Shown: positions 49,123 through 57,707 of the stretch, piece by piece
How the letters are laid out: each line of letters opens with the position of its first letter
How positions within the stretch are numbered: position 1 is the first letter of the stretch
Assembly (NCBI GenBank): GCA_937900415.1
Contig: CALCEY010000015.1
Coordinates: forward strand, 62,001-126,000
Reading direction: 5' to 3'
Source: an uncultured Clostridia bacterium
GTDB taxonomy: Bacteria; Bacillota; Clostridia; Peptostreptococcales; Anaerovoracaceae
DNA length: 64,000 bases
Program-made: the position numbers and the translations under genes
Notes under the pieces: generated by a model
Seen by the model: the letters and a program-made list of their open reading frames with translations, nothing else
Databases searched by the model: none
What the model was told of the DNA's origin: nothing

Positions 49123-50091
49123 ATGAAGGATTTGCGAATAGGCAGCTTAAAACTGGACAATCCCTTTTTTCTTGCGCCTCTTGCGGGCATAACAGACGCT
49201 CCGATGAGGGATCTTTGCAGGAAACAGGGAGCGGCCCTTGCCTTTTCTGAAATGATAAGCGCAAAAGGGTTGTGGTATGGTGACAAAAATACTGAAAAAC
49301 TTCTCTATAACACTCCGGGAGAAAACCCCTTCGGAGTGCAGTTTTTCGGACATGAACCGGATATAATGGCTCATGCCGTGAGAGAAATGGATGGGCAGGA
49401 TTGTGATATAATAGATATAAACATGGGTTGCCCCGTGCCTAAAATAGTTAAAAACGGAGAAGGATCGGCTTTATTAAAGAACCCTGATCTTATATACGAT
49501 ATAGTAGCCGCTGCGGTAAAGAATACTTCAAAACCAGTGACGGCAAAGATACGTATCGGTTGGGACAGCAGTTCAATAAACGCTGTGGAGGCTGCTCATG
49601 CAATATCCGCTGCGGGAGCTTCTGCCATAACAGTTCACGGACGGACAAGGGAGCAGTATTACAGCGGAAAAGCCGACTGGTCTTATATTGCGGCAGTAAA
49701 AAAAGCTGTGGACATACCGGTTATAGGTAACGGAGACGTAACAGACGGAAAAACAGCCGTCGAAATTATGAAAAAAACGGGCTGCGATTTTGTGATGATA
49801 GGAAGAGGGGCTCTCGGTAATCCATGGATTTTTCGGGAGGCTGTCGCTGTGTGGAAGGGAAAGGAGTCTCCTGAGAAGCCGGCCAACGAAGAAAAAAAGC
49901 AGATGATGCTGAATCATCTGCACCATCTGGCTGACTTGAAGGGCGAATATGCAGCCGTCAGAGAAATGCGTAAGCATGTGGGATGGTATATAAAAGGCGT
50001 ACCGGGCGCGGCCTCTCTCAGAGGAAAGATAAATCAGCTGACTGAGCTTACACGTCTTGAAAATGCCATAACAGAAATATGGGGCGAGTAA
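49123..50091 (+). CDS. dusB: tRNA-dihydrouridine synthase
   Basis: Flavin enzyme that reduces uridine in tRNA. The 322-residue protein shows FFLAPLAGITDAPMRDLCRK, the active-site cysteine in NMGCPVPKIVKNGEGSALL, and HGRTREQYYSGKADWSYIAAVK with GNGDVTDGKTAVEIMKKTGCDFVMIGRGALGNPWIF. These match DusB-type enzymes. The symbol is by subfamily resemblance. It starts 31 bases after the PucR-type gene, probably in one transcript. Confidence 0.92.
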   Translation: MKDLRIGSLKLDNPFFLAPLAGITDAPMRDLCRKQGAALAFSEMISAKGLWYGDKNTEKLLYNTPGENPFGVQFFGHEPDIMAHAVREMDGQDCDIIDINMGCPVPKIVKNGEGSALLKNPDLIYDIVAAAVKNTSKPVTAKIRIGWDSSSINAVEAAHAISAAGASAITVHGRTREQYYSGKADWSYIAAVKKAVDIPVIGNGDVTDGKTAVEIMKKTGCDFVMIGRGALGNPWIFREAVAVWKGKESPEKPANEEKKQMMLNHLHHLADLKGEYAAVREMRKHVGWYIKGVPGAASLRGKINQLTELTRLENAITEIWGE

Positions 50092-50150
50092 TACAAGAAT
50101 CCTCCGATAGCGATATGGCCAGCGCTTATAGCTTATATGCGTCGGCTTTT

Positions 50151-50200
50151 GTGCGGCTGCTCCGTTTGAACTGCGGCTGCTCCGTTTGAACTGCGGCTGC
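50151..50200. repeat. Short 20-bp tandem repeat
   Basis: Two copies of a 20-base unit (CTGCGGCTGCTCCGTTTGAA, first base variable) and half of a third fill 50151-50200. A run of TTCGTT/TTCGAT variants follows to 50280. No gene is present in the 187 bases between dusB and the acetyltransferase. Confidence 0.75.
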
Positions 50201-50278
50201 TTTTTGTTTCGTTCAATTTTGATTCGTTCGATTTTTGTTTTGTTCGATTTGTTTTATGTCCTTTTGTTTCATTTGATT

Positions 50279-50767
50279 TTACTGTTCAAAAAGTTTTTCG
50301 TATACGATCCATTTCCTTTCCGGAGCAGAGATGAAAGCTCCGCATTTCTCAAAGCTGTGCTTTTCTATCAGCCTCTGCATTACGATATTATCCGTATGAG
50401 TGTCGATTCTGATGTGGCGGCAAATGGTTTTGCCGAATTCCAAAAGCTCGGAAAAGATTCCTCTTTCGCTTCCGTCGCTGGCAAGCCTGTGAACGGTGGC
50501 ATAATCTCCCTCATAGCGCCATGCGCCTTCGTCCAGAATGGCATAATAAGGTTCTTCTCCTATATGGAATTCCATAACTCCGCATATTTTTCTGCCGCGC
50601 TCAACTATATACAGCGTTCTCTTCCTTATATCCGCCTCGATCATGGAAGGCGGAGGAAAACTGTCGTCCCATTGAGATGGATTGCCGGTATTTTTCATAT
50701 AGAGACGTGCGCTTTCGTATATTCTTAAAATTTCATTCAAATCTTTCAATTCTGCATTTCTTACCAT
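50279..50767 (-). CDS. GNAT-family N-acetyltransferase
   Basis: A 162-residue acetyl-CoA-dependent acyltransferase. The pattern MVRNAELKDLNEILRIYESARLYMKNTGNPSQW is the N-terminal GNAT motif seen in many Firmicutes proteins of this size, and YATVHRLASDGSERGIFSELLEFGKTICRHIRIDTHTDNIVMQRLIEKHSFEKCG contains the acetyl-CoA-binding motif. It is of the type found near Clostridial amino-acid genes, but its substrate is unknown. It is the last gene of three on the minus strand. Confidence 0.85.
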   Translation of the reverse strand: MVRNAELKDLNEILRIYESARLYMKNTGNPSQWDDSFPPPSMIEADIRKRTLYIVERGRKICGVMEFHIGEEPYYAILDEGAWRYEGDYATVHRLASDGSERGIFSELLEFGKTICRHIRIDTHTDNIVMQRLIEKHSFEKCGAFISAPERKWIVYEKLFEQ

Positions 50768-50782
50768 GTTTTTACCTCGCTT

Positions 50783-51715
50783 TTAAATCGGGAGTTTTAG
50801 CTGCATATCGAGCCAGCTTTCCTGTCTCGCCTGATGAACTCTGTCGCCGGGCAGAGAATTTCCTATGAGAAAGGGCGAGCGGAAATCGTGGAGCTTCATG
50901 TTTTTTCTTACGTTTTCTTTGTCGGAGTTGGCGTAGCAATATCGGCAGAAATGTCCGCAGGTGTCGTACTGGCCTATGTCGTTTCCCAGAATGCAGACGC
51001 ATTCGTCTCTTGAAGATTTGAATCCGGAGGGAAGCTGAAGAGGAACTCCGATTACTTCTTCAAACACTTCTTTCGTCATACATCCGCCGCAGTCTACGCC
51101 GAGAGGAGCGAGTTCCGCTCCTTCTGCGCAGGCTTTGATGCTTATACCGTATTTTTTGCCTATGGACACCATTTCCCTTCCGAGATGCAAACTGTCTTCA
51201 CGGGAAACGGGCTTCGCCTGAGGGAAGTTTTTCTTTACCTTTTGGTACAGATCGATGAAGCTTATTATACAGACTTTCGTATATCCGCTGAGCTTTTTTG
51301 CTGTTTTTTCAAAACATTCCAGGTGGCGGTCTGCTGTGTAGTTCTCGTCTGTGAAGATGGGGTCGTATCTCCAGCAGATTGAGTTTATCCCTGTTTTTGC
51401 AGAAAGTTTTTTGAATGATTCTGTAATGCTTTCTTTGTCCGGAACTCCGGGCTCTGTTTCTTTTCCGTATGGCGTTATGGTTACGTGCCAAAGCTGTTTA
51501 TACGGCGCAAGCAAATCCATATGGGGAAACATTGGCGAAGGATTTTTCGTACAAAAGGATATTAAGTCGACGACATTCGGATTTATCTCATATCTGGTTA
51601 CAAAGCTTCTGTCGTAGGGATTGCGCACGAGAACGAAACCGGCTTTCAGCCTTTCGGCAAACCACCGTGAGTAAAAAGCAGGAATATCTGTTCTGTTGCC
51701 TGTATGTAAAATCAT
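50783..51715 (-). CDS. DUF1848 protein with a cysteine-rich C-terminus
   Basis: A 310-residue protein. The start MILHTGNRTDIPAFYSRWFAERLKAGFVLVRNPYDRSFVTRYEI and the end GQYDTCGHFCRYCYANSDKENVRKNMKLHD are typical of DUF1848, whose function is unknown. Cys residues in VDCGGCM and CGHFCRYCYA suggest an Fe-S or metal site, the CxxxCxxC spacing resembling radical SAM clusters, though at the C-terminus. ATG at 51715 follows AGGAAAGG; a longer frame to 51751 has no such site. Confidence 0.85.
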   Translation of the reverse strand: MILHTGNRTDIPAFYSRWFAERLKAGFVLVRNPYDRSFVTRYEINPNVVDLISFCTKNPSPMFPHMDLLAPYKQLWHVTITPYGKETEPGVPDKESITESFKKLSAKTGINSICWRYDPIFTDENYTADRHLECFEKTAKKLSGYTKVCIISFIDLYQKVKKNFPQAKPVSREDSLHLGREMVSIGKKYGISIKACAEGAELAPLGVDCGGCMTKEVFEEVIGVPLQLPSGFKSSRDECVCILGNDIGQYDTCGHFCRYCYANSDKENVRKNMKLHDFRSPFLIGNSLPGDRVHQARQESWLDMQLKLPI

Positions 51716-51799
51716 AAAACGCCTTTCCTGAATTGAAATTAGTTTATGCAAGCTGCACGATAAAGGAAGAAAGAGCTGAAATGAGCCGGAAATACGGAC

Positions 51800-53416
51800 T
51801 TAGCTTCTCTTATAGACCATCTTTCCGTTTATGTATGTTTCCTCGACCTTGGCCTTGTCGATGTCTTCCGGAGAAATGGAAAGGATGTCTCTGTCCGGAA
51901 TTATGAAGTCGGCGGAATAACCTTCTTTTAAAATTCCAACGTTTTCAAAGCCCAGCATTGCAGCTGCCTGGGCAGTGTAAAGCTTTACTGCGGTTTCTAT
52001 GTCCACCCTGTGCCGGCTGCCGCAGTCGGTTCCGTCCCATGCTTTTCTGGTTACAGCCCCTTTGAGGCATACGAAAGGATTGGAAGGTTCGGGCCAGGCC
52101 GTAGCGGGGGCGTCTGTACTGAACGCCGTTTTTACCCCTGCCTTTAGCCAGTCGGCAATCGGATAGTTTTCCCGTATTCTTTCAAGCTCCATGTTGGCAA
52201 GATAGCTTTCGATTTCAGCATATAAGAAGATAGGCTGAGTGACGAAGGCTATGCCTGCTTCGGAAGCTTTTCTGACGGAGTCTTCGGTAGGCATTGCTAC
52301 GTGTTCGAGCCTGACGTGAGGCGATTTCCCTTCGTTCCACGGCTTATGCCGCTGCGTATGATCTATTGCTCTGCTTATGGCTTTTGCGCCCATTGCATGT
52401 ATGGAAAGCTGACATTTATGCTCTTTGCAGAAAGCTATGGCGTCTTCAAAGTCCTGTTCGCTGCACACAGGCATACCGTATTCGGCTTCACTTCCAAGAT
52501 AAGGCTTGTCGCACCATGCTGTTCTGCCTGATACGCTGCCGTCGCCTATGAGCTTGATTCCCGCTATCCTTATTTGATTAGACGGAGACATGTCTTCTTG
52601 CGTTATGGTGAAATCCTTTTTATCTTTAACGGAGTCCCACATATAGTAAGCCGCAATTTTTACTTTCACGCCTTTTTTTAATGCAATGTCGAAAATCTTT
52701 TTATAGTTGCAGTCGGTGAATTCTCCCATTTCCGAGCAGGTGGTCACTCCCTGAGAAAGCAGTATTTTGTCAAGGGCGAGCAGGTCTGAGGCTATATCTT
52801 CTTCTGTTTTTTCTGCAAGAATTCCGTTCAGTACGTTTCTGCCGTTTTCATATAATATTCCGTTGGGGAGGCCGTTTTCAAATCGACCTATTTTTCCGCC
52901 GGGCGGATCGGGAGTATCTGAGGTGACGCCCGCCATTTCCAGAGCCTTGCTGTTCACTGAGCAGACGTGACTGCAAGTTCTTTTTATGATAACAGGCGAA
53001 TCGCTGCAGCCCTTGTCAAGATCATAGCGGTTGGGAGTTCTGTGCTCTTTCAGTTTGCCTTCGTCGTAGCCCCAGCCTTGTATCCATTCTCTTGTTTTTT
53101 GAGAAGAGCGGACCTTTCGTATTTCGGAAATCAAATCATCTATTGAATATACCGCAGGCGGTAAGGCGGAAATTTTGCGGCAGCAGTCGGCCAACATCAC
53201 GGCGTGCATGTGGCTGTCCACGAATCCCGGAAGAACAAGCCTGCCGCTTAGATCTACAAGTTCCGATGCTTGTATTTCGTGTGTTTCTGCGGCGTCCCCG
53301 TCTGTGCCTATCCAGGCTATTTTCCCGTCTTTTACGGCCATGGCCCGGGCATATGGAATGTTGTCGTCTGCGGTGAATATTTTTCCGTTTTTATATAATA
53401 TGTCATATTTTTTCAT
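51800..53416 (-). CDS. YtcJ-like amidohydrolase
   Basis: A 538-residue metal-dependent hydrolase of the amidohydrolase_3 group. It has the HxH-type site in GFVDSHMHAVMLADC, LSIHAMGAKAISRAID and the late aspartate in AFSTDAPATAWPEPSNPF. Substrates of such proteins are often N-acyl or cyclic amides and cannot be inferred. I start it at 53416 (MKKYDILYKNGKIFTADDN), the usual family N-terminus; the longer frame to 53476 is not supported by a ribosome site. It is the first of the minus-strand trio. Confidence 0.88.
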   Translation of the reverse strand: MKKYDILYKNGKIFTADDNIPYARAMAVKDGKIAWIGTDGDAAETHEIQASELVDLSGRLVLPGFVDSHMHAVMLADCCRKISALPPAVYSIDDLISEIRKVRSSQKTREWIQGWGYDEGKLKEHRTPNRYDLDKGCSDSPVIIKRTCSHVCSVNSKALEMAGVTSDTPDPPGGKIGRFENGLPNGILYENGRNVLNGILAEKTEEDIASDLLALDKILLSQGVTTCSEMGEFTDCNYKKIFDIALKKGVKVKIAAYYMWDSVKDKKDFTITQEDMSPSNQIRIAGIKLIGDGSVSGRTAWCDKPYLGSEAEYGMPVCSEQDFEDAIAFCKEHKCQLSIHAMGAKAISRAIDHTQRHKPWNEGKSPHVRLEHVAMPTEDSVRKASEAGIAFVTQPIFLYAEIESYLANMELERIRENYPIADWLKAGVKTAFSTDAPATAWPEPSNPFVCLKGAVTRKAWDGTDCGSRHRVDIETAVKLYTAQAAAMLGFENVGILKEGYSADFIIPDRDILSISPEDIDKAKVEETYINGKMVYKRS

Positions 53417-53479
53417 ATCGTTTATTTCTCCCGTCGGAAATTGTGAGAACTGCCCTGCAAATGAACTGCACTGCAAATG

Positions 53480-53760
53480 AATCCGGCTTTGCCTTCAGCG
53501 GCGTTTGCAGCAGGGCGATAGCGTCTCTCTCGGATAAGCCTTTGACAATAGCCGCCTGCAAGAAGAGGCGACTTGGCTTGTTTATCGAATTATATCAAAT
53601 GCAGACGCAAGGCGCAAGCGGACGGCTGTGGAAGGGCTGAGAATCCTGCGTTCGCTGCGGGCATTGTGAGAAGTACGCTTTGCAAGCCTTATGTTCGCAT
53701 GGTATACGGACTTTTAAGCTGCTGAGACGCTGAGGGGGGGAGATAAAAGCATGAAGATAA
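53480..53760. other. Intergenic stretch without a recognisable gene
   Basis: About 280 bases between the divergent amidohydrolase gene and the mgtE leader. A 65-codon frame (53443-53640, plus) has no ribosome site or family resemblance. A GGGGGG run is present at 53734-53739. No terminator or promoter for the amidohydrolase gene could be fixed. Confidence 0.4.
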
Positions 53761-53766
53761 GAAAAC

Positions 53767-53795
53767 TTGAAAAAAGAATTTTTATGTGATACTAT
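53767..53795 (+). promoter_or_regulatory. Promoter of the mgtE leader
   Basis: TTGAAA (53767-53772), a 17-bp spacer and TACTAT (53790-53795) with an extended TG. Transcription from here would give a leader of about 330 bases before mgtE. Confidence 0.6.
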
Positions 53796-53836
53796 ATATA
53801 GGATCTAAAATAATTAAAAGATTGAGAGGTGAGAAC

Positions 53837-53929
53837 ATGGACGGTCATAGTGAAAGTCGGAAGTACAAGACAAGGTATTCGTATATCGCAAAACAGGGCG
53901 CCGATTTTGCTGTCCGTGTTTTGATTTAA
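53837..53929 (+). CDS. Possible upstream ORF (30 residues) in the mgtE leader
   Basis: ATG at 53837 follows AGAGGTGA at normal spacing. The frame encodes MDGHSESRKYKTRYSYIAKQ and then GADFAVRVLI before TAA. It is basic, with no proline or acidic runs of the kind used in known magnesium-sensing leader peptides. Because it lies between promoter and terminator it could be a regulatory leader ORF. Confidence 0.4.
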   Translation: MDGHSESRKYKTRYSYIAKQGADFAVRVLI

Positions 53930-53959
53930 GCATATATAATTTTATATAGATATATGAAG

Positions 53960-54035
53960 ACCATTGTCCATTTCTGAAATTGCACTGAATCGTCTTGAAA
54001 CGAAAAAGCAGGCGACGGGAGACAATGGTATTTTT
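53960..54035 (+). terminator. Terminator in the mgtE leader
   Basis: A 9-bp perfect stem, ACCATTGTC (53960-53968) with GACAATGGT (54021-54029), encloses a smaller stem (CGTC/GACG) and is followed by ATTTTT. It lies 100 bases before mgtE, so it probably works as an attenuator. Confidence 0.7.
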
Positions 54036-54135
54036 ATGCCCATTTTTCCTCCGCAGCCGGCTCTTTCGTTTCTGCAAAAGCTGATTTTCAGCTTGATGAT
54101 GAGAATCAACGTTCAGTAAAGGAGGTAAAAGGACA

Positions 54136-55551
54136 ATGAGTGTAAAGAATAAAGCTTTAAAAGTTGATACTGCTGTAAAGCGTCCTGATTACGGAAAAGA
54201 AATAACGGATATTCTTAAAACGGGGCTGGATCCGATACCTATGCGGGAAAAATTATCGGGGTATCATGAGAATGATATAGCTTCGGCAATGGAAGCTATG
54301 AGCCCGGAGGAGAGAGGATGTCTTTACCGTGTCCTCGATTCCGGCATGCTGGCGGATATTTTTGAATATGCTGATAATTTGAATTTGTACATGGACGAAT
54401 TGTCCGTGAGGAAAAAAACGGAAGTTCTTTCTGTGCTGGAAATTACAGAGGCGGCAGAATATCTTCGCCATCTTGAAAAGGATAAGCGAGCAGTGTTGAT
54501 AGATTTGCTTGATGATGAAACCAGAAAGAACGTCATACTTCTCAGTTCTTTTGACGAAGATGAAGTGGGAAGCAGGATGAGCGCCAACTATGTTTGCGTG
54601 AAATCGGGCTCTGACATAAGAACCACCATGAAAGAACTGATAAGGCAAGCGGCGGACAATGACAACATTTCTGTTATTTACGTGGTAGACGAGAAAAAAA
54701 CTCTGGTAGGAGCCATAGACCTTAAAGATTTGATAATCGCCCGTGAAACGACAGATCCGGAAACCATAATAATGTCGGCATACCCTTATGTTTATGCCGA
54801 TGAACGGATTTCGGAATGTATAGAAAGGATAAAAGAGTATTCAGAAGATTCCGTTCCCGTGCTTGATTCGGATAACCGGCTGCAAGGCGTTCTCACGGCC
54901 AGAGATGTTACTCGGATTATAGAGGAAGAAAGCGGGGAAGATTACGCAAGGCTTGCAGGGTTATCTTCGGAAGAGGACTTGAAAGAACCGCTGGCAAAAA
55001 GTCTGAAAAAACGCTTGCCATGGTTGATTGTTCTGCTTGGTTTAGGAATGTTAGTCTCCAGCGTCGTCGGTATTTTTGAAGCCGTAGTGGCGCAGCTTAC
55101 TCTCATAATGAGCTTTCAGTCGCTGGTGCTTGATATGGCGGGAAACGTCGGGACCCAATCTCTGGCAGTTACTATACGTGTACTCATGGATGAAAAGGCA
55201 GGCAAAAAAGAAAAGCTTGGACTGATAGCCAAGGAGGCTCGCGTAGGACTTGCTAACGGCGCTGTTTTGGGGATCCTATCTTTTGTATTTATAGGCTTGT
55301 ACCTGATGGCTTTAAAAGGACAGACGGCCTTGTTTGCTTTTTCCGTTTCCTTCTGTACAGGGGCGGCGCTGCTGGCGGCAATAGTGTTGTCGAGCGTGAC
55401 GGGAACGGTGGTTCCAATAGTGTTCAAAAAGCTGAAAATAGATCCTGCCGTGGCTTCCGGACCGCTTATTACGACAGTAAACGATCTTGTGGCGGTGGTG
55501 GCATATTACGGACTGGCATGGATACTTTTGATAAATATTTTGGGGCTGTAA
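54136..55551 (+). CDS. mgtE: Magnesium transporter MgtE
   Basis: A magnesium-gated channel. The 471-residue protein has the cytoplasmic MgtE N domain (about 30-130), two CBS domains (about 145-270: SVIYVVDEKKTLVGAIDLKDLI and SVPVLDSDNRLQGVLTARDV), a connecting helix and five membrane helices. MSFQSLVLDMAGNVGTQSLAVTIR and GPLITTVNDLVAVVAYYGLAW are diagnostic. GGAGG at 54121 precedes the ATG. Transcription appears to be controlled by the upstream leader. Confidence 0.96.
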   Translation: MSVKNKALKVDTAVKRPDYGKEITDILKTGLDPIPMREKLSGYHENDIASAMEAMSPEERGCLYRVLDSGMLADIFEYADNLNLYMDELSVRKKTEVLSVLEITEAAEYLRHLEKDKRAVLIDLLDDETRKNVILLSSFDEDEVGSRMSANYVCVKSGSDIRTTMKELIRQAADNDNISVIYVVDEKKTLVGAIDLKDLIIARETTDPETIIMSAYPYVYADERISECIERIKEYSEDSVPVLDSDNRLQGVLTARDVTRIIEEESGEDYARLAGLSSEEDLKEPLAKSLKKRLPWLIVLLGLGMLVSSVVGIFEAVVAQLTLIMSFQSLVLDMAGNVGTQSLAVTIRVLMDEKAGKKEKLGLIAKEARVGLANGAVLGILSFVFIGLYLMALKGQTALFAFSVSFCTGAALLAAIVLSSVTGTVVPIVFKKLKIDPAVASGPLITTVNDLVAVVAYYGLAWILLINILGL

Positions 55552-55643
55552 ATAGCCAGGAGGCCCAAGAGACTTAGTATAACAGTATTACAGCTTAATC
55601 ATACGGCCACTCATATGGCCGAGATTACTTAATAACAGAAAAT

Positions 55644-55693
55644 AAAAGAGCTGTTTTCGACGAATTTTGATGAATTTCCGAAACAACTCTTTT
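55644..55693. terminator. Bidirectional terminator between mgtE and the rubredoxin-like gene
   Basis: AAAAGAGCTGTTTTCG (55644-55659) pairs with CGAAACAACTCTTTT (55679-55693), with one bulge, and has A- and T-rich ends. It can serve both converging genes. A smaller dyad without T-run (CGGCCA/TGGCCG, 55604-55621) precedes it. Confidence 0.75.
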
Positions 55694-55703
55694 CTTTTGT
55701 TTT

Positions 55704-55814
55704 CTATTCTTCTTCCTTTTCAAACTGATCCGGACCGACTCCGCAGAGAGGGCATTCCTCAGGGGGCTGTTCTCCCTCATGAACGTAACCGCATACCTTG
55801 CAAACCCATTTCAT
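55704..55814 (-). CDS. Rubredoxin-like small protein (36 residues)
   Basis: The frame encodes MKWVCKVCGYVHEGEQPPEE followed by CPLCGVGPDQFEKEEE. Two CxxC pairs (C5-C8 and C21-C24) form the [Fe(SCys)4] site of rubredoxin-like domains, as at the C-terminus of rubrerythrin. It is shorter than classical rubredoxin (about 52). AAAGGAGG stands upstream of its ATG. Such free-standing domains are thought to pass electrons in the response to oxygen or peroxide in anaerobes; that role is inferred. It was found by reading the minus strand, because it is very short. Confidence 0.88.
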   Translation of the reverse strand: MKWVCKVCGYVHEGEQPPEECPLCGVGPDQFEKEEE

Positions 55815-55934
55815 AATAAAGACCTCCTTTTTATATTTCGCACATTTTATGCACATATATTACCACACTTTATTGTGTACAAACCAGAGAAAAAGATAAA
55901 TAATCCTTATAATTACAGGGAGGATATTTTTAAG

Positions 55935-55963
55935 TTGAACAGAAATGAAATTTAATATATAAT
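55935..55963 (+). promoter_or_regulatory. Promoter of the substrate-binding lipoprotein gene
   Basis: TTGAAC (55935-55940), a 17-bp spacer and TATAAT (55958-55963). It leaves a leader of about 180 bases, in which I see no riboswitch. Confidence 0.65.
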
Positions 55964-56149
55964 AATTTAAATAGAGGGAGTGTGAAAAATTCCTTTAAAA
56001 AACTCATAATCAACACAAAAGACGATACAAAGAGCCTGTAAAATAGTTAAGCATACAAGTATATTATTTGCATGTTATTTCATCCAAGATGTTGAGATAA
56101 GATCTTGAGAAAGATTGAGAGACACAAGGGTAAAAGATTTGGAGAGCTT

Positions 56150-57463
56150 ATGAAGAAAAAGATAGCGGCAGTTATCTGCTTGACACTGTCAGTCAGCTTA
56201 CTTGCCGGATGCACGACTTTCAATAATTTTAAAAACGCTTTTTTCGTTGCGGACAGTGAAGACACAGCTCCGTCTGAGAAAACGATAAAAATAGGAGTAT
56301 TTGAACCGCTCACGGGGGAGAATAAGGAACAGGGCAATCTGGAGCTTATGGGTATTGAGCTTGCCAATGAGCTGTATCCTGAAGTTTTGGGCAAAAAAGT
56401 GGAGCTCATAGTAGCGGATAATCAGTCCGACATATATGTTGCCGAAACAGTAGTACAGGAGCTCGTTTCCCAGCAGCCGTCTGTAGTTTTGGGAAGCTAC
56501 GGAGAGACGCTTACGCTTATAGCCGGAGATGCAGTTAAAGCCAATAACATACCTGCCATAGCCATTACCAGCACCAACCCGCTGATAACCGTAAACAATC
56601 AGTATTATTTCTGCGCAACCTATGCCGAAAGCAAGCAGGGAGACGCGCTGGCGGATTTTGTGTATACACAGCATAAAAAAACTAAAGCAGCGACGGTAAA
56701 GATGAGCGGAGATGACACGGCCACGGCTAACGTCCGGAAGTTCAAGGGCAAGATGGAAGCTCTGACGGGAAATGAAGAAGCGATAGTGGGAAGTTTTGAA
56801 CTTTCGCCTGATTCAAAGGATTACAGCAAAGCTGTCGAGCAGCTTGAAAGTTGCGGCGCAGAGGCTGTCTTTCTTGATGTTTCGCCGAAGATAGCAACTG
56901 AGTTTTTTAAACAGGCGGAAAAGAGCAATCTTACAAATGTTTTGTTTGTAGGTCCTAAGAGTTGGAATGACAAAGATTTTCTTTCGTATATTGAGAGCGA
57001 AAGAAAGTTTGATATAGGATATGCGGCTGATTTCAGTGCCAATACGACAACAAGCGAAATGTCCGAAAAATTCATAAAGGCGTATAGAGAAAAGTACGGA
57101 GACGATACGGAACCGGCTCAGGAGACCGCCGTCGCCTTCGACGCTTATCTCATGGCAATATCAGCCATAGAGGACGCCTATAACAATACCATGTCCTACA
57201 CCATGGAAGAATACGCAGCTCTTGCGACGGGCGAGGCTGAAGGAAAGGCCATGAAGGATGAGTGGGGAGCGACTAAGGAGACCGGTATTCCGACAGGCAA
57301 GGCGATAAGAGACGCCATAAAGAGGATAGAGGGTTTTAAAGGAGCCTCGGGAATAATAACCTACGGCGGAACTAACGAGGCTATGAAAACGATAGAAGTT
57401 GTTTATCACGACAAAGGCGTTTTAAAGGACAGCTTCACAGTTGAAGCGGAAAAACTTGAATAA
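56150..57463 (+). CDS. ABC transporter substrate-binding lipoprotein (branched-chain amino acid type)
   Basis: A 437-residue periplasmic-binding-protein fold (Peripla_BP_6). The signal MKKKIAAVICLTLSVSLLAGC has lipobox LAGC. The mature part has KIGVFEPLTGENKEQGNLELMGIELANE, the typical N-terminal lobe of LivJ/amide-binding proteins, and IPAIAITSTNPLITVNNQYYFCATYAES. No permease or ATPase genes of such a transporter are adjacent. ATG at 56150 follows GGAGAG; a longer frame to 56105 begins with TTG and lacks a site. Confidence 0.87.
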   Translation: MKKKIAAVICLTLSVSLLAGCTTFNNFKNAFFVADSEDTAPSEKTIKIGVFEPLTGENKEQGNLELMGIELANELYPEVLGKKVELIVADNQSDIYVAETVVQELVSQQPSVVLGSYGETLTLIAGDAVKANNIPAIAITSTNPLITVNNQYYFCATYAESKQGDALADFVYTQHKKTKAATVKMSGDDTATANVRKFKGKMEALTGNEEAIVGSFELSPDSKDYSKAVEQLESCGAEAVFLDVSPKIATEFFKQAEKSNLTNVLFVGPKSWNDKDFLSYIESERKFDIGYAADFSANTTTSEMSEKFIKAYREKYGDDTEPAQETAVAFDAYLMAISAIEDAYNNTMSYTMEEYAALATGEAEGKAMKDEWGATKETGIPTGKAIRDAIKRIEGFKGASGIITYGGTNEAMKTIEVVYHDKGVLKDSFTVEAEKLE

Positions 57464-57483
57464 AATATAAAGGAGAAAATGAA

Positions 57484-57705
57484 ATGGAAGAAAAGATAAA
57501 AGACGCTATAGGTCAGATAAGACCTTTCCTCCAGAGAGACGGCGGGGACATTGAATTTGTAGAGTTGACCGAAGACAATATAGTTAAGGTCAGACTTCAG
57601 GGTCACTGCGCAGGATGCCCGGGCGCACAGATGACTATCAAGGGAGTAGTTGAAAGAATAATCAGAGAAAGCTATCCCGAAATCAAAGGAGTAGAGGCAG
57701 TGTAA
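57484..57705 (+). CDS. NifU C-terminal-like iron-sulfur scaffold protein
   Basis: A 73-residue Nfu-type protein, MEEKIKDAIGQIRPFLQRDGGDIEFVEL, with the cluster-binding CxxC in GHCAGCPGAQMTIKGVVERIIRE. Such domains carry or deliver [4Fe-4S] clusters. It is short and free-standing, as is common in Clostridia. It lies 20 bases after the binding-protein gene and 2 bases before pepV. Confidence 0.92.
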   Translation: MEEKIKDAIGQIRPFLQRDGGDIEFVELTEDNIVKVRLQGHCAGCPGAQMTIKGVVERIIRESYPEIKGVEAV

Positions 57706-57707
57706 AG

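Noticed and set aside
53443..53640. 65-codon frame after the amidohydrolase gene
   Set aside because: No ribosome site, no family resemblance, and it begins inside the upstream region of a divergent gene.
53760..54135. Canonical M-box magnesium riboswitch
   Set aside because: The conserved M-box core segments could not be found, although a leader with terminator is present.
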